Source of the DNA: Nitrospirota bacterium
GTDB taxonomy: Bacteria; Nitrospirota; Nitrospiria; Nitrospirales; UBA8639
DNA length: 9,263 nucleotides
Assembly: GCA_029879555.1 (NCBI GenBank)
Contig: JAOUQB010000068.1
Location: 1-9,263, forward strand
Direction: 5' to 3'
Shown here: piece after piece, positions 1-7,166 of the stretch
Position numbering within the stretch: position 1 is the stretch's first letter
Layout: each line of letters starts with the position of its first letter
Translations under genes and position numbers: made by a program
Notes under the pieces: model-generated
Database searches by the model: none
What the model was told of the DNA's origin: nothing
Seen by the model: the letters and a program-made list of their open reading frames with translations, nothing else

Positions 1-297
1 GGTGGGCAAATGCCCTTGGCTCGCCGTTTGCCCAAGCGAGGGTTTACCAATACATTTCGACTTGAATATACAGTGATAAATATTCAAGTTCTTGCCACTA
101 AAGAAAATACTACTGATTTTAACCCATCCGTTTTTAGGGAATTAGGCCTTTTAAAGGGGCGTAATTCACGAATCAAGATTCTTGGCGAGGGAGATATCGG
201 CCGTGCGCTAGTGGTCGAAGCCCATAAATTTAGTGGTTCCGCCAAACAAAAAATTGAAGAGGCGGGTGGACAAGCCAAGGTGATTGGCCGTGCTTGA
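1..297 (+). CDS. rplO: 50S ribosomal protein L15 (uL15), 3' part
   Basis: This is the C-terminal part of large-subunit protein uL15, which binds 23S rRNA late in 50S assembly. The gene enters the window already open in phase 1, so 98 codons are visible and the N-terminal basic half is missing. The motif GGQMPLARRLPKRGF at the left edge is the conserved L15 signature that follows the Gly/Arg-rich N-terminal arm. The globular domain follows, ending with the KIEEAGGQAKV segment typical of the L15 C-terminus. The Met at base 10 is internal to this motif and is not a start. The stop (TGA, 295-297) lies inside the beginning of secY, so the two are probably translationally coupled, as in many spc operons. 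Identification is certain; only the true start is unseen. Confidence 0.97.
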   Translation, partial: GGQMPLARRLPKRGFTNTFRLEYTVINIQVLATKENTTDFNPSVFRELGLLKGRNSRIKILGEGDIGRALVVEAHKFSGSAKQKIEEAGGQAKVIGRA

Positions 298-1603
298 ACG
301 GCTTGTTACAAGCCTTCAAAATATCTTAAAAATTCCTGAGTTGCGCAGCCGGGTATTTTTTACTTTGGCAATGTTGGCTGTATATCGGGTTGGGGCACAT
401 ATTCCCACTCCTGGTATCAACAACGAAGAATTATTTAAATTTTTGACTGAGCGTGGTGGAGCCCTGATGGGCTTCCTTGATATTTTTTCTGGTGGGGCAT
501 TATCGCGACTCACGATTTTTGCTTTGGGCATTATGCCCTATATCAGCGCCTCTATTATTTTACAGTTGCTGACCGTTGTTGTTCCGCACCTGTCGAAACT
601 TGCAAAGGAAGGTGAGCGAGGGCGGAAAACGATTATTCAATACACACGATATGGGACGATCGTCATTGCCTTTATTCAGGGATTTGGCATTGCCCTCGGT
701 CTTGAAGGAATGAATGAAGGGGCTTTTGTGTTGGACCCGGGCTGGGCCTTTCGATTCATGACCGTGATTACTCTTGTGGCCGGTACAGCATTCCTCATGT
801 GGTTAGGCGAACAAATCACGGAGCGTGGAGTCGGCAATGGAATTTCCCTCATTATTTTCTCAGGGATCGTGGCGAGTCTCCCAAGTGCAATTGTTCAAAC
901 GTTTGAATTGTATAAAGTTGGGCAAATCAGTCTCCTGCTTTTGCTCATTCTTGCGATCGTAATGTTGGGCGTCATGGCTGCCATTGTCTTTTTAGAAAGT
1001 GGGCGGAGGAAAATTGCAGTCCAATATGCGAAGCGGGTGGTAGGCCGTCGGGTGTATGGAGGACAAAATACTCATATTCCTTTAAAAATTAATACTGCGG
1101 GGGTTATTCCGCCTATTTTTGCTTCGTCAATTATTGCTTTTCCGGCAACAATAACCAGTTTTATCCAGGTGCCGTGGGTTCAAGCGTTTGGAGCCCAATT
1201 GGCTCCAGGTTCTTTGTTGTACACTATGATGTATGTTGGCCTGATAATTTTCTTTTGTTTTTTTTATACTGCAGTGGTGTTGAATCCGGTGGATATGGCA
1301 GACAATATGAAGAAGTATGGCGGTTTTATTCCTGGCATTCGTCCAGGTCAAAAGACTGCTGATTTTATTTATAAAGTTTTAACAAGAATAACGTTCGCCG
1401 GGGCGATTTATCTGGCTATTGTCTGTGTAATTCCTGAATTATTGATTTATAAGCTGAATATGCCATTTTATTTTGGTGGAACGTCATTGTTAATTGTCAT
1501 CGGCGTAGGTCTTGATACGGCTCAACAAATTGAGAATCATATGCTCATGCGAAATTATGATGGGTTTCTTGGAAAAGGACCGTTAAAAGGAAGAAGCGGA
1601 TAA
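290..1603 (+). CDS. secY: Preprotein translocase subunit SecY
   Basis: SecY is the pore-forming subunit of the inner-membrane Sec translocon, partnered with SecE and SecG. It threads unfolded proteins driven by SecA or the ribosome. The protein has 437 residues and ten predicted membrane segments. Hallmarks are the N-terminal LERLVTSLQNILKIPELR amphipathic stretch, the IPTPGI segment leading to the plug, the VGNGISLIIF segment, and the C5 loop GIRPGQ, whose Arg (about residue 351) corresponds to E. coli R357, needed for SecA-driven transport. I chose GTG at 290 because AAGGTG (277-282) sits 7 nt upstream and the product then begins MLERL as usual for the family. A TTG at 284 would add two residues but leaves almost no room for a ribosome-binding site. 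The start overlaps the rplO stop by 8 nt. The stop is 4 nt before adk. Confidence 0.97.
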   Translation: MLERLVTSLQNILKIPELRSRVFFTLAMLAVYRVGAHIPTPGINNEELFKFLTERGGALMGFLDIFSGGALSRLTIFALGIMPYISASIILQLLTVVVPHLSKLAKEGERGRKTIIQYTRYGTIVIAFIQGFGIALGLEGMNEGAFVLDPGWAFRFMTVITLVAGTAFLMWLGEQITERGVGNGISLIIFSGIVASLPSAIVQTFELYKVGQISLLLLLILAIVMLGVMAAIVFLESGRRKIAVQYAKRVVGRRVYGGQNTHIPLKINTAGVIPPIFASSIIAFPATITSFIQVPWVQAFGAQLAPGSLLYTMMYVGLIIFFCFFYTAVVLNPVDMADNMKKYGGFIPGIRPGQKTADFIYKVLTRITFAGAIYLAIVCVIPELLIYKLNMPFYFGGTSLLIVIGVGLDTAQQIENHMLMRNYDGFLGKGPLKGRSG

Positions 1604-1607
1604 GGGC

Positions 1608-2249
1608 ATGAGAGTTATTTTCCTCGGCCCTCCAGGAGTTGGGAAGGGTACTCAGGCAGATTTTATTGCACAAAAGTATGGGATACCTAAGCTCTCCACG
1701 GGGGATTTGCTTCGGGAAAGTGTGGCTAAAGAGACGGCATTAGGGAAAGAAGCGAAGGGCTATATGAACCGAGGGGAATTAGTGCCAGACGGAGTGGTGA
1801 TTGGATTGGTTGAGGAAAAACTTGGATCAAAGGAATGTCAGCAGGGATTTCTTCTTGATGGGTTTCCCCGAACCGTGACCCAGGCTGATCAGTTGTCGAC
1901 CTATTTGACCGCCAAGGGAGAGGCTTTAGACAGGGTCGTGTATTTTTCCCTTTCAAAGGATGAGATTGTCAGGCGAATCAGTGGGAGAAGAAGTTGTCCT
2001 GAATGTAAGGCGGTCTATCATCTAGAATCCGTTCCACCAAAAAGTGAGGGTATTTGCGATACCTGTGGAAAATCACTCATTCAGAGAAATGATGATAAAC
2101 CTGAAACCATTGAATCGCGATTGGCGGTCTATCAGGAGCAAACTGCTCCCTTAATTGAGTACTATCAGAACAGAAATATTCTCGGTGAATTAGACGGAGC
2201 AGGCTTAGTTTCTGCTGTGCAAGATCGTTTGGTAGCTCTTTTGGCCTAG
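1608..2249 (+). CDS. adk: Adenylate kinase, zinc-binding long form
   Basis: Adenylate kinase is a cytoplasmic enzyme that interconverts ATP + AMP and 2 ADP. The 213-residue product has the P-loop GPPGVGKGT at residues 7-15, the AMP-binding STGDLLR at 30-36, and the LLDGFPRT AMP/adenine-site segment at 82-89. The LID domain starts at R123-R127. It carries four cysteines, C130-x2-C133 and C150-x2-C153, the structural zinc site of the long form found in Gram-positives and several other phyla. E. coli Adk lacks it. R160 and R171 match the catalytic arginines closing over the phosphates. The ATG follows the secY stop by 4 nt with purine-rich AAGGG directly before it, so coupling to secY translation is likely. 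adk next to secY is a common arrangement outside Enterobacteria. No anomalies were seen. Confidence 0.97.
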   Translation: MRVIFLGPPGVGKGTQADFIAQKYGIPKLSTGDLLRESVAKETALGKEAKGYMNRGELVPDGVVIGLVEEKLGSKECQQGFLLDGFPRTVTQADQLSTYLTAKGEALDRVVYFSLSKDEIVRRISGRRSCPECKAVYHLESVPPKSEGICDTCGKSLIQRNDDKPETIESRLAVYQEQTAPLIEYYQNRNILGELDGAGLVSAVQDRLVALLA

Positions 2250-2260
2250 CCAAGAGTAGA

Positions 2261-3013
2261 ATGATTATTCTCAAAACTCTCGAAGAGATAGAACTAATAT
2301 CTCGAGCTAGTCAAATTGTTGCAGAATGTCAAAAAATATTGATTCGTGAACTTAAGCCAGGGATGACCACGCTGGATTTAGATGTGTTAACGGAAACCTG
2401 TATTCGTGATCTTGGTGGAATTCCAGCGTTTAAAGGCTACAGGAATTACCCTAAAAGCTTATGTGCGTCGCTCAATAATGAGGTCGTTCATGGTATTCCT
2501 TCAAGGCGAGTTCTGAAGGATGGCGATATCATTGGGTTGGACGTAGGAGCCATTGTCGAGGGATTTTATGGTGATGGTGCGGTGACTGTTTCCGTAGGTG
2601 AGGTTCAGCCATCCATTCGTAAGCTAATCCAGGTCACCCATGAGGCCTTATCAAAAGGTCTTGAGCAGGCGGTGGTTGGGAAACGGTTATCAGATATATC
2701 AGCTGCGATCCAAGCTCATGTAGAGCAACATGGATTTTCGGTTGTCCGTGATTTTGTTGGCCACGGTATTGGGCGACAGCTGCATGAAGAGCCCCAAGTT
2801 CCCAATTATGGGAAGCCTGGTCAAGGCCCACGTTTGAAGCCTGGGATGGCCCTTGCTATTGAGCCAATGGTCAACATGGGAGGGGCAGGAGTGAAAGTGT
2901 TAGATGATGGCTGGACAGCGGTGACGAGCGACGGATCACTATCGGCACATTTCGAACATACCATCGCTATTGAGCCAGCAGGGCCTCCGCGCATTCTCAC
3001 AGCTTGCAACTAG
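2261..3013 (+). CDS. map: Methionine aminopeptidase, type I
   Basis: This enzyme removes the initiator methionine co-translationally from proteins whose second residue is small. The 250-residue length and the absence of an N-terminal extension or the type II insertion indicate the short type Ia form. All five dinuclear-metal ligands are in place: D94, D105, H168, E201 and E232, a uniform offset of three from E. coli numbering. The substrate-site histidine H77 lies in the NNEVVHGIP motif, and the [14 protein letters not shown] motif holds H168 and H175. The gene starts 11 nt after adk with a weak AAGAG purine stretch upstream. The stop is 23 nt before infA. Its placement among ribosomal genes fits its work at the peptide exit site. 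Confidence 0.97.
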   Translation: MIILKTLEEIELISRASQIVAECQKILIRELKPGMTTLDLDVLTETCIRDLGGIPAFKGYRNYPKSLCASLNNEVVHGIPSRRVLKDGDIIGLDVGAIVEGFYGDGAVTVSVGEVQPSIRKLIQVTHEALSKGLEQAVVGKRLSDISAAIQAHVEQHGFSVVRDFVGHGIGRQLHEEPQVPNYGKPGQGPRLKPGMALAIEPMVNMGGAGVKVLDDGWTAVTSDGSLSAHFEHTIAIEPAGPPRILTACN

Positions 3014-3036
3014 AAGGGACATTTAGTACTTTTCTG

Positions 3037-3255
3037 ATGGGTAAAGAAGATGTAATTGAAGTGCAAGGGTCTGTGACCGAAACATTGCCGAATGCTATGT
3101 TTCGTGTGCAATTAGAAAATGGGCATAAATTGTTAGCCCATATTTCAGGGAAAATGCGGATGCATTTTATTAGAATTTTGCCGGGCGACAAAGTGACCGT
3201 GGAGCTGTCTCCCTATGATCTTACGCGTGGCCGGATTACTTATCGGTTTAAATAG
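3037..3255 (+). CDS. infA: Translation initiation factor IF-1
   Basis: IF-1 is a single OB-fold protein that occupies the ribosomal A site during initiation and enhances IF-2 and IF-3 activity. From ATG 3037 the product is 72 residues, exactly the usual family length. It begins [11 protein letters not shown] and carries the conserved AHISGKMR and [16 protein letters not shown] blocks that contact 16S rRNA helix 44 and h18. An in-frame TTG at 3004 would add 11 residues unlike any IF-1 and overlap map, so I rejected it. The nearest Shine-Dalgarno-like stretch, GAAGGGA (3013-3019), is 17 nt from the ATG. The intervening bases are T-rich, an unusually long spacing. Its position between map and rpmJ is the common non-enterobacterial arrangement. 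Confidence 0.96.
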   Translation: MGKEDVIEVQGSVTETLPNAMFRVQLENGHKLLAHISGKMRMHFIRILPGDKVTVELSPYDLTRGRITYRFK

Positions 3256-3266
3256 AGGGTGATGTC

Positions 3267-3380
3267 GTGAAAGTTAAATCATCAGTAAAGCCCATTTGTG
3301 TCAAATGTAGTGTCGTGCGTCGAAAAGGTGTTGTCCGTGTCTTATGCGTGAACCCAAAGCATAAGCAACGTCAAGGGTAA
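3267..3380 (+). CDS. rpmJ: 50S ribosomal protein L36 (bL36), zinc form
   Basis: This is the smallest ribosomal protein, a zinc-ribbon peptide of the 50S subunit near the L7/L12-stalk side that ties 23S rRNA helices together. The 37-codon frame opens with GTG and reads [14 protein letters not shown] at its start. It ends with KHKQRQG, the invariant bL36 tail. The zinc ligands are C11, C14, C27 and H32, so this is the zinc-containing (C+) paralogue type rather than the C- form. AGGGTG (3256-3261) lies 5 nt before the GTG, supporting this start. An ATG at 3262 is out of frame. The gene begins 11 nt after infA and is followed by 54 nt before rpsM. Confidence 0.96.
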   Translation: MKVKSSVKPICVKCSVVRRKGVVRVLCVNPKHKQRQG

Positions 3381-3434
3381 AGAGTCGTTGCGCAATACTA
3401 AAAATCGAATGCCTTTAACGAAGGAATAGAAGCG

Positions 3435-3806
3435 ATGGCCAGAATTTCAGGTGTTGAACTTCCAGTTGGGAAACGTGTTGATGTCGGCTTGACGTATATT
3501 TTTGGCATTGGTCCCGCCCGTGCTCGAGATATCTTACGAAAAACAGGAGTGGCCCCTGAGACGCGAATCAAGGATCTCCATGAAGATGAGGTTGTAAAAT
3601 TAAGGGAAACGATCGACCAAGACTATGATGTTGAGGGAGACCTTCGAAAAGAAGTTTCAATGAGCATCAAGCGATTAATGGATATTGGAACCTATCGTGG
3701 GCTTCGACATCGAAAAGGTCTTCCGGTAAGGGGACAGCGGACGAAAACTAATTCTAGGACCAGAAAAGGACATCGAGGGGCCGCCGGTGGCAAATCGAAA
3801 CGATAA
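3435..3806 (+). CDS. rpsM: 30S ribosomal protein S13 (uS13)
   Basis: uS13 sits in the head of the small subunit, contacts uL5 and 23S helix 38 through intersubunit bridges B1a and B1b, and touches P-site tRNA with its C-terminal tail. The 123-residue product starts [10 protein letters not shown]. It has the helix-hairpin-helix-like [14 protein letters not shown] near residues 21-34, the [20 protein letters not shown] block, and a very basic C-terminal tail ([10 protein letters not shown] onward, ending GGKSKR). ATG 3435 has AAGGA at 3421-3425, 9 nt upstream. It is the head of the alpha-operon portion rpsM-rpsK-rpsD-rpoA-rplQ. No sequence resembling the enterobacterial S4-binding pseudoknot could be recognised in the 54-nt leader. 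Confidence 0.97.
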   Translation: MARISGVELPVGKRVDVGLTYIFGIGPARARDILRKTGVAPETRIKDLHEDEVVKLRETIDQDYDVEGDLRKEVSMSIKRLMDIGTYRGLRHRKGLPVRGQRTKTNSRTRKGHRGAAGGKSKR

Positions 3807-3827
3807 ATCTGGCGAAAGGGACTGTTC

Positions 3828-4211
3828 ATGGGTGTGAAGAAGGGAAAGAAAAAGGAACGGAAGATCCTCCAGGTTGGAATTGTTCATATTATGGCTTCTT
3901 TTAACAATACCATTGTGACCATTACGGATTTGTCTGGAGGGGCGGTGTCCTGGGCTAGCGCAGGAAGTCAGGGATTTAAAGGATCTAGGAAAAGTACCCC
4001 ATTTGCCGCCACACGTGCGGGGGAAGTTGCGGCAAAAAAAGCTATGGAACATGGATTGCGCCAAGTTGATGTGTACGTGAATGGCCCGGGTTCTGGTCGA
4101 GAGGCGGCGGTTCGTGCGTTACAATCTGTGGGGCTACGGGTGAATTTGATTCGTGATGTGACACCGATTCCTCATAACGGATGCCGGCCTCCAAAGAGAC
4201 GGCGAGTATAG
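3828..4211 (+). CDS. rpsK: 30S ribosomal protein S11 (uS11)
   Basis: uS11 lines the platform of the small subunit, close to the mRNA exit channel and the 3' end of 16S rRNA. The 127-residue product has a short Lys-rich N-terminal arm. Typical blocks follow: [35 protein letters not shown] (the phosphate-rich RNA contact), and the C-terminal [12 protein letters not shown]. The N117-G118 pair in that tail matches the Asn-Gly site reported to form isoaspartate in E. coli S11; whether it does here is not known. ATG 3828 has AAAGGG (3815-3820) 7 nt upstream. The 53 nt to rpsD carry the rpsD ribosome-binding site AGGGGGAGA and no obvious further structure. Confidence 0.97.
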   Translation: MGVKKGKKKERKILQVGIVHIMASFNNTIVTITDLSGGAVSWASAGSQGFKGSRKSTPFAATRAGEVAAKKAMEHGLRQVDVYVNGPGSGREAAVRALQSVGLRVNLIRDVTPIPHNGCRPPKRRRV

Positions 4212-4264
4212 GCAATAAAAAAAGAAGCATTTATTGATGATCTTGAGATAGGGGGAGAACGGCT

Positions 4265-4894
4265 ATGGCCAAATATACAGGGCCTGTTTGTCGATTGTGT
4301 CGACGGGAAGGCGTAAAATTATTTCTCAAAGGGACGAGGTGCATGACTGAGAAATGCGCCATTGAGCGTCGAAGCTATCCTCCTGGCCAGCATGGGCAGT
4401 CTCGGAGAACTCGTGCGACCGAATATGGGACGCAATTGAGGGAAAAACAAAAGCTTCGTCGTGTGTATGGGATGCAAGAGCGCCAATTTCTTAAAACCTA
4501 CCATGCAGCTGTTCGAAGGAAGGGAATTACCGGCGAGCATTTGTTGAGCTTATTGGAACGACGCCTCGATAATGTAGTCTATCGGCTTGGGTTTGCAGCC
4601 TCACGTGGGCAAGCAAGGCAATTGGTGAATCATGGGCATTTGTTAGTGAATGGTCGAAAGGTCACGATTCCCTCTATGACGATCAACGTGGGTGATTGCA
4701 TTGAGGTGAAAGAGAAAAGTCGGCAGCTGGTTCCTGTTCAAGCTGCCCTTGAAGTCGCAGAAGGCCGTGGAGTCCCCAATTGGTTAGATATGGAGAGAAA
4801 TTTGTTTAAAGGGACCGTCCAGGCTCTTCCCACAAAGGAAGACATTGATGTCTTGGTTAATGAGCAAGTTGTAGTGGAATTATATTCACGGTAA
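4265..4894 (+). CDS. rpsD: 30S ribosomal protein S4 (uS4), zinc-binding form
   Basis: uS4 nucleates assembly of the 16S 5' domain and helps form the mRNA entry tunnel helicase site. In several bacteria it also represses its own operon. The 209-residue product carries a zinc motif, C9-x2-C12-x13-C26-x4-C31, of the type seen in Thermus S4. The E. coli protein lacks these ligands. The conserved [10 protein letters not shown] segment follows. The S4 RNA-binding domain spans about residues 99-161, starting [12 protein letters not shown] and containing [13 protein letters not shown] 4265 has a strong AGGGGGAGA ribosome-binding site upstream. The presence of rpsD inside the alpha operon argues against a Bacillus-type organism. 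Two inverted repeats follow directly after its stop. Confidence 0.97.
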   Translation: MAKYTGPVCRLCRREGVKLFLKGTRCMTEKCAIERRSYPPGQHGQSRRTRATEYGTQLREKQKLRRVYGMQERQFLKTYHAAVRRKGITGEHLLSLLERRLDNVVYRLGFAASRGQARQLVNHGHLLVNGRKVTIPSMTINVGDCIEVKEKSRQLVPVQAALEVAEGRGVPNWLDMERNLFKGTVQALPTKEDIDVLVNEQVVVELYSR

Positions 4895-4912
4895 ATGGAC
4901 AAGATTGTCCAT
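4895..4912 (+). repeat. Perfect inverted repeat at the rpsD stop
   Basis: ATGGACAA (4895-4902) and TTGTCCAT (4905-4912) are exact reverse complements separated by GA, and they begin on the base after the rpsD TAA. In RNA this would give a 7-bp stem closed by a 4-nt loop. There is no T run after it, so it is not a classical intrinsic terminator. It could be a processing or 3'-protection hairpin, a symmetric protein site, or chance. Its function is unknown. Confidence 0.55.
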
Positions 4913-4931
4913 GAACTGCCAAAACGATAAA

Positions 4932-4959
4932 GCGGGTAGGGGACATTTGATTTCCCCGC
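4932..4959 (+). other. GC-rich hairpin(s) upstream of the rpoA ribosome-binding site
   Basis: Two alternative pairings share bases. GCGGG (4932-4936) can pair with CCCGC (4955-4959). GGGGA (4939-4943) can pair with TCCCC (4953-4957) around a 9-nt loop. They compete for the same CCCC run. The structure ends about 12 nt before the rpoA Shine-Dalgarno AAAGGGAGA (4972-4980), so it leaves that site exposed. No T tract follows, so termination is unlikely. A role in uncoupling rpoA expression from the ribosomal genes, or in mRNA processing, is only a guess. Confidence 0.4.
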
Positions 4960-4990
4960 CTTGGGATCAAGAAAGGGAGACGCGATCCTT

Positions 4991-5977
4991 ATGATTACAA
5001 GCATGAAGGATTTCCAACTGCCCACGAAGCTGGAATTAGATAAAGAAACAGCTACGTCGACGTATGGCAGATTTATTGCTGAACCGTTTGAGCGAGGGTT
5101 TGGGACCACGATGGGAAGTGCGCTTCGTCGAGTGCTCCTGTCATCTTTGCCTGGGGCAGCCGTAACTTCTGTCAAAATTGAAGGGGTCTATCATGAGTTT
5201 TCTACTATTCCAGGGGTGACCGAAGATGTCACGATCCTCATTCTGAATATTAAAAGCCTACGATTACGGCTTTATTCAGAGAAGGCTAAAGCGATTCGCC
5301 TAAAAAAGAAGGGGCCAGGGGAGGTGAAAGCAGGGGATTTAGCGGTTGATTCTGAAGTCACTATTCTCAATCCTGACCTTCATATAGCCACCTTGGATAA
5401 GGATGCCACCTTAGATATTGAGCTTATTGTGAAACCCGGACGAGGGTATGTTCCGGCTGAACGGAACAAAGAGGAAGGGTTGCCGATTGGAGTTATACCG
5501 GTCGACTCAGTGTTTTCTCCTATTAAACGGGTGAATTTCTCTGTGGAAAGTGCGCGTGTCGGACGAATTACCGACTACGATAAATTAATTCTGGAAGTCT
5601 GGACGGATGATAGTATTACCCCTCAAGAAGCTGTGACAGCGGCTGGAAGTATCTTGCGGGATCATTTGGATATTTGTTTGCCATCAGATGATAAGAGTGA
5701 GCCGGTTCAGGAAGATGGTGGTGATGAGGCCAATTCACCAATCAATCAACACCTGTTCAGGAGCGTCAATGAGTTGGAGTTATCGGTACGGGCAGCTAAT
5801 TGTTTAAAAAATGCCAATATTAAAAGTATTGGGGAGTTGGTCCAGCGAAGCGAAAATGAAATGCTAAAGACCAAGAACTTTGGGAAAAAGTCTTTAAATG
5901 AAATCAAAGAAGTGTTATTGGAAATGGGGTTGGAATTAGGGACAAAAGTTGGTGAAGTCACGGAGTCCCATTCCTGA
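4991..5977 (+). CDS. rpoA: DNA-directed RNA polymerase subunit alpha
   Basis: The alpha subunit dimerises to nucleate RNA polymerase assembly and contacts promoter UP elements and activators. The product has 328 residues. The N-terminal domain shows [20 protein letters not shown] (residues 31-50), the helix H1 dimerisation segment, and [10 protein letters not shown] later in the domain. An acidic linker (around [16 protein letters not shown]) leads to the C-terminal domain. There the DNA-contact residues are conserved: R267, N270, C271, G298, K300, S301 and E304, matching E. coli R265, N268, C269, G296, K298, S299 and E302. I chose ATG 4991 because AAAGGGAGA lies 10 nt upstream. An upstream in-frame TTG (4961) would translate through that ribosome-binding site. 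The next ATG, 5003, is a weaker option. Confidence 0.97.
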   Translation: MITSMKDFQLPTKLELDKETATSTYGRFIAEPFERGFGTTMGSALRRVLLSSLPGAAVTSVKIEGVYHEFSTIPGVTEDVTILILNIKSLRLRLYSEKAKAIRLKKKGPGEVKAGDLAVDSEVTILNPDLHIATLDKDATLDIELIVKPGRGYVPAERNKEEGLPIGVIPVDSVFSPIKRVNFSVESARVGRITDYDKLILEVWTDDSITPQEAVTAAGSILRDHLDICLPSDDKSEPVQEDGGDEANSPINQHLFRSVNELELSVRAANCLKNANIKSIGELVQRSENEMLKTKNFGKKSLNEIKEVLLEMGLELGTKVGEVTESHS

Positions 5978-6001
5978 ACTTTTTAAAAGGACGGTGTTGC
6001 T

Positions 6002-6403
6002 GTGCGTCATAGAAAACGAGGCAGACAATTAGGACGAAATACCAAACATCGATTGGCCCTATTTCGCAATTTGGCCACTTCTTTAATGGAGCATGAGCGA
6101 ATTGAAACCACCGAGGCCAAAGCCAAGGAGTTGCGTGGAATTACAGATAGGCTGATTACCCTTGGCAAAGAGGGTACACTCCAGGCCAGACGGGGAGCCT
6201 TGCGCATTTTACGCACCAAGCAAACAGTCTCTAAGTTATTCGATGATATTGCTAAGCGGTTTTCCGATCGTCATGGTGGTTATACACGTATTATAAAAAC
6301 ACGACAACGCCCTGGAGACGCGGCAAAGTTAGTGGCAATTGAATTGGTCGAAGGTGTTACCTCGTCTCCTGCCACCGTTACTTCGACAGATTCTTCGGAA
6401 TAG
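6002..6403 (+). CDS. rplQ: 50S ribosomal protein L17 (bL17)
   Basis: bL17 sits near the peptide exit tunnel on the solvent side of the 50S subunit. The 133-residue product starts [20 protein letters not shown], the family's N-terminal signature. It contains the [17 protein letters not shown] block and the [19 protein letters not shown] block, then ends with a Ser/Thr-rich tail of about 15 residues ([15 protein letters not shown]). This tail is longer than in the short bL17 proteins and is probably disordered. The start is GTG 6002 with AAAAGGA (5985-5991) 10 nt upstream. It is the last gene of the ribosomal operon. A terminator candidate follows 58 nt after the stop. Confidence 0.97.
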   Translation: MRHRKRGRQLGRNTKHRLALFRNLATSLMEHERIETTEAKAKELRGITDRLITLGKEGTLQARRGALRILRTKQTVSKLFDDIAKRFSDRHGGYTRIIKTRQRPGDAAKLVAIELVEGVTSSPATVTSTDSSE

Positions 6404-6461
6404 AACGTGCTCCCATAATCTGCCATCTTCTCTATTTCGATCGTCTTTTCTCCTTTCTCTT

Positions 6462-6500
6462 GAACCCTAGTCCGCTTCATTCGCAGGCTAGGGTTTTCAT
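6462..6500 (+). terminator. Rho-independent terminator candidate after rplQ
   Basis: AACCCTAG (6463-6470) pairs perfectly with CTAGGGTT (6488-6495), and a G-T pair can extend the stem by one. The 17-nt loop may close slightly further through CC (6472-6473) with GG (6486-6487). The descending arm runs into TTTTCATTT, a short imperfect T tract. It lies at the end of the ribosomal operon, where a terminator is expected. The large loop and interrupted T run make it moderate in strength. Confidence 0.65.
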
Positions 6501-6528
6501 TTACTTGCTATAGGCCCTGTGCTATCAT
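6501..6528 (+). promoter_or_regulatory. Sigma-70-type promoter candidate for lptC
   Basis: TATCAT (6523-6528) matches five of six bases of the -10 consensus and is preceded by TGC (6520-6522), an extended -10. TTACTT (6501-6506) sits 16 bases upstream as a weak -35. The predicted transcript would begin near 6535, giving a leader of about 48 nt before lptC. It lies directly after the terminator candidate, where a new transcription unit should start. A second TGCTAT (6506-6511) is a competing -10-like match. Confidence 0.45.
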
Positions 6529-6582
6529 TTTTACTGGGTTTTTTGCGCTTTGTCCTTTTAATTTTCCACTTACATTGGCGTG

Positions 6583-7161
6583 ATGAAAACCTATTATATT
6601 CGGACTTTTCTTACGATCACGATCCTTGCCATGGCCGCATTTATTGCGCAACGAGTCTTTACCCATATGCAAGTGAAAAGCCAAGCCACAGCCACGATAC
6701 CCTTACAGGAGCAGCAAGGGGCGGATGCCTGGATTCAAGGATTCTCGTATCATCAAACACGAGCAAGCGCCACGAAATGGGTTGTGACCGCCGATCAGGC
6801 AAAAGTCTTTGATGCGGATCACATTGCCAAGCTTCAAGCCGTTAAAGTTCAGTTATTTGATCAGGATTTTCACAAAGAGCAATTACTCATTACGTCTGAA
6901 GAGGGGGTCATGAATACCGCCACCAATGATTTTAATTTGGTCAGTCGGCATGAAAAAACGGTCATGACATTTGAGTCTGGGTATCAGGTATTTTCGGATA
7001 CTTTGACGTGGAAGGAAGATGCCCGTCAAATTCATACGGACGACTCTGTCATGATTCAGGGTGGTGGCCTCGTGATGACGGGGACAGGATTAATTGGAGA
7101 TGTGGAAAAGAATGAATTTCAGTTACTCCACAACGTCCGTGCGGAGGTATCGTCGCCATAA
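6583..7161 (+). CDS. lptC: LPS export protein LptC
   Basis: LptC is the bitopic inner-membrane protein that takes LPS from LptB2FG and passes it to LptA in the periplasmic bridge. The 192-residue product has one N-terminal membrane anchor (about residues 6-22, IRTFLTITILAMAAFIA) after a short basic start, then a wholly periplasmic beta-rich domain. That domain shows the alternating pattern of the LptC/OstA jellyroll, for example ITSEEGVMNTATNDFNLV and QVFSDTLTWKEDARQIH. Size and topology fit the family. ATG 6583 is chosen; a GTG immediately upstream (6580) is equally possible and adds one residue. No strong Shine-Dalgarno is visible. The gene is 5 nt from lptA. Sequence identity in LptC is normally low, so the call rests on topology, pattern and the lptA/lptB neighbours. 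Confidence 0.88.
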   Translation: MKTYYIRTFLTITILAMAAFIAQRVFTHMQVKSQATATIPLQEQQGADAWIQGFSYHQTRASATKWVVTADQAKVFDADHIAKLQAVKVQLFDQDFHKEQLLITSEEGVMNTATNDFNLVSRHEKTVMTFESGYQVFSDTLTWKEDARQIHTDDSVMIQGGGLVMTGTGLIGDVEKNEFQLLHNVRAEVSSP

Positions 7162-7166
7162 GACAT

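Noticed and set aside
3381..3434. Possible S4-binding leader before rpsM (TTGCGCAA palindrome; TCGTT/AACGA pairing)
   Set aside because: The pairings are five to eight bases and do not build a recognisable pseudoknot; such matches are expected by chance.
3675..4064. 129-codon frame on the minus strand across rpsM and rpsK
   Set aside because: It is antisense to two certain ribosomal genes, and its product shows no domain or plausible composition.
4738..5175. 145-codon frame on the minus strand across rpsD and rpoA
   Set aside because: It lies opposite conserved coding sequence of S4 and RNA polymerase alpha, and the product is not protein-like in pattern.
6513..6544. CCCTGT / ACTGGG followed by six T residues, a possible second terminator
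   Set aside because: The stem is only five pairs with an internal T-T mismatch, and it spans the promoter -10, so it would act only on read-through transcripts. Too weak to annotate.
6529..6560. Sigma-54 -24/-12 site near GGGTTTTTTGCGC before lptC
   Set aside because: The GG and GC elements are not ten bases apart as the consensus requires.
6519..6812. 97-codon plus-strand frame overlapping the start of lptC
   Set aside because: It is a different frame over the well-supported lptC, its product is unlike any protein family, and its start falls in the promoter candidate.
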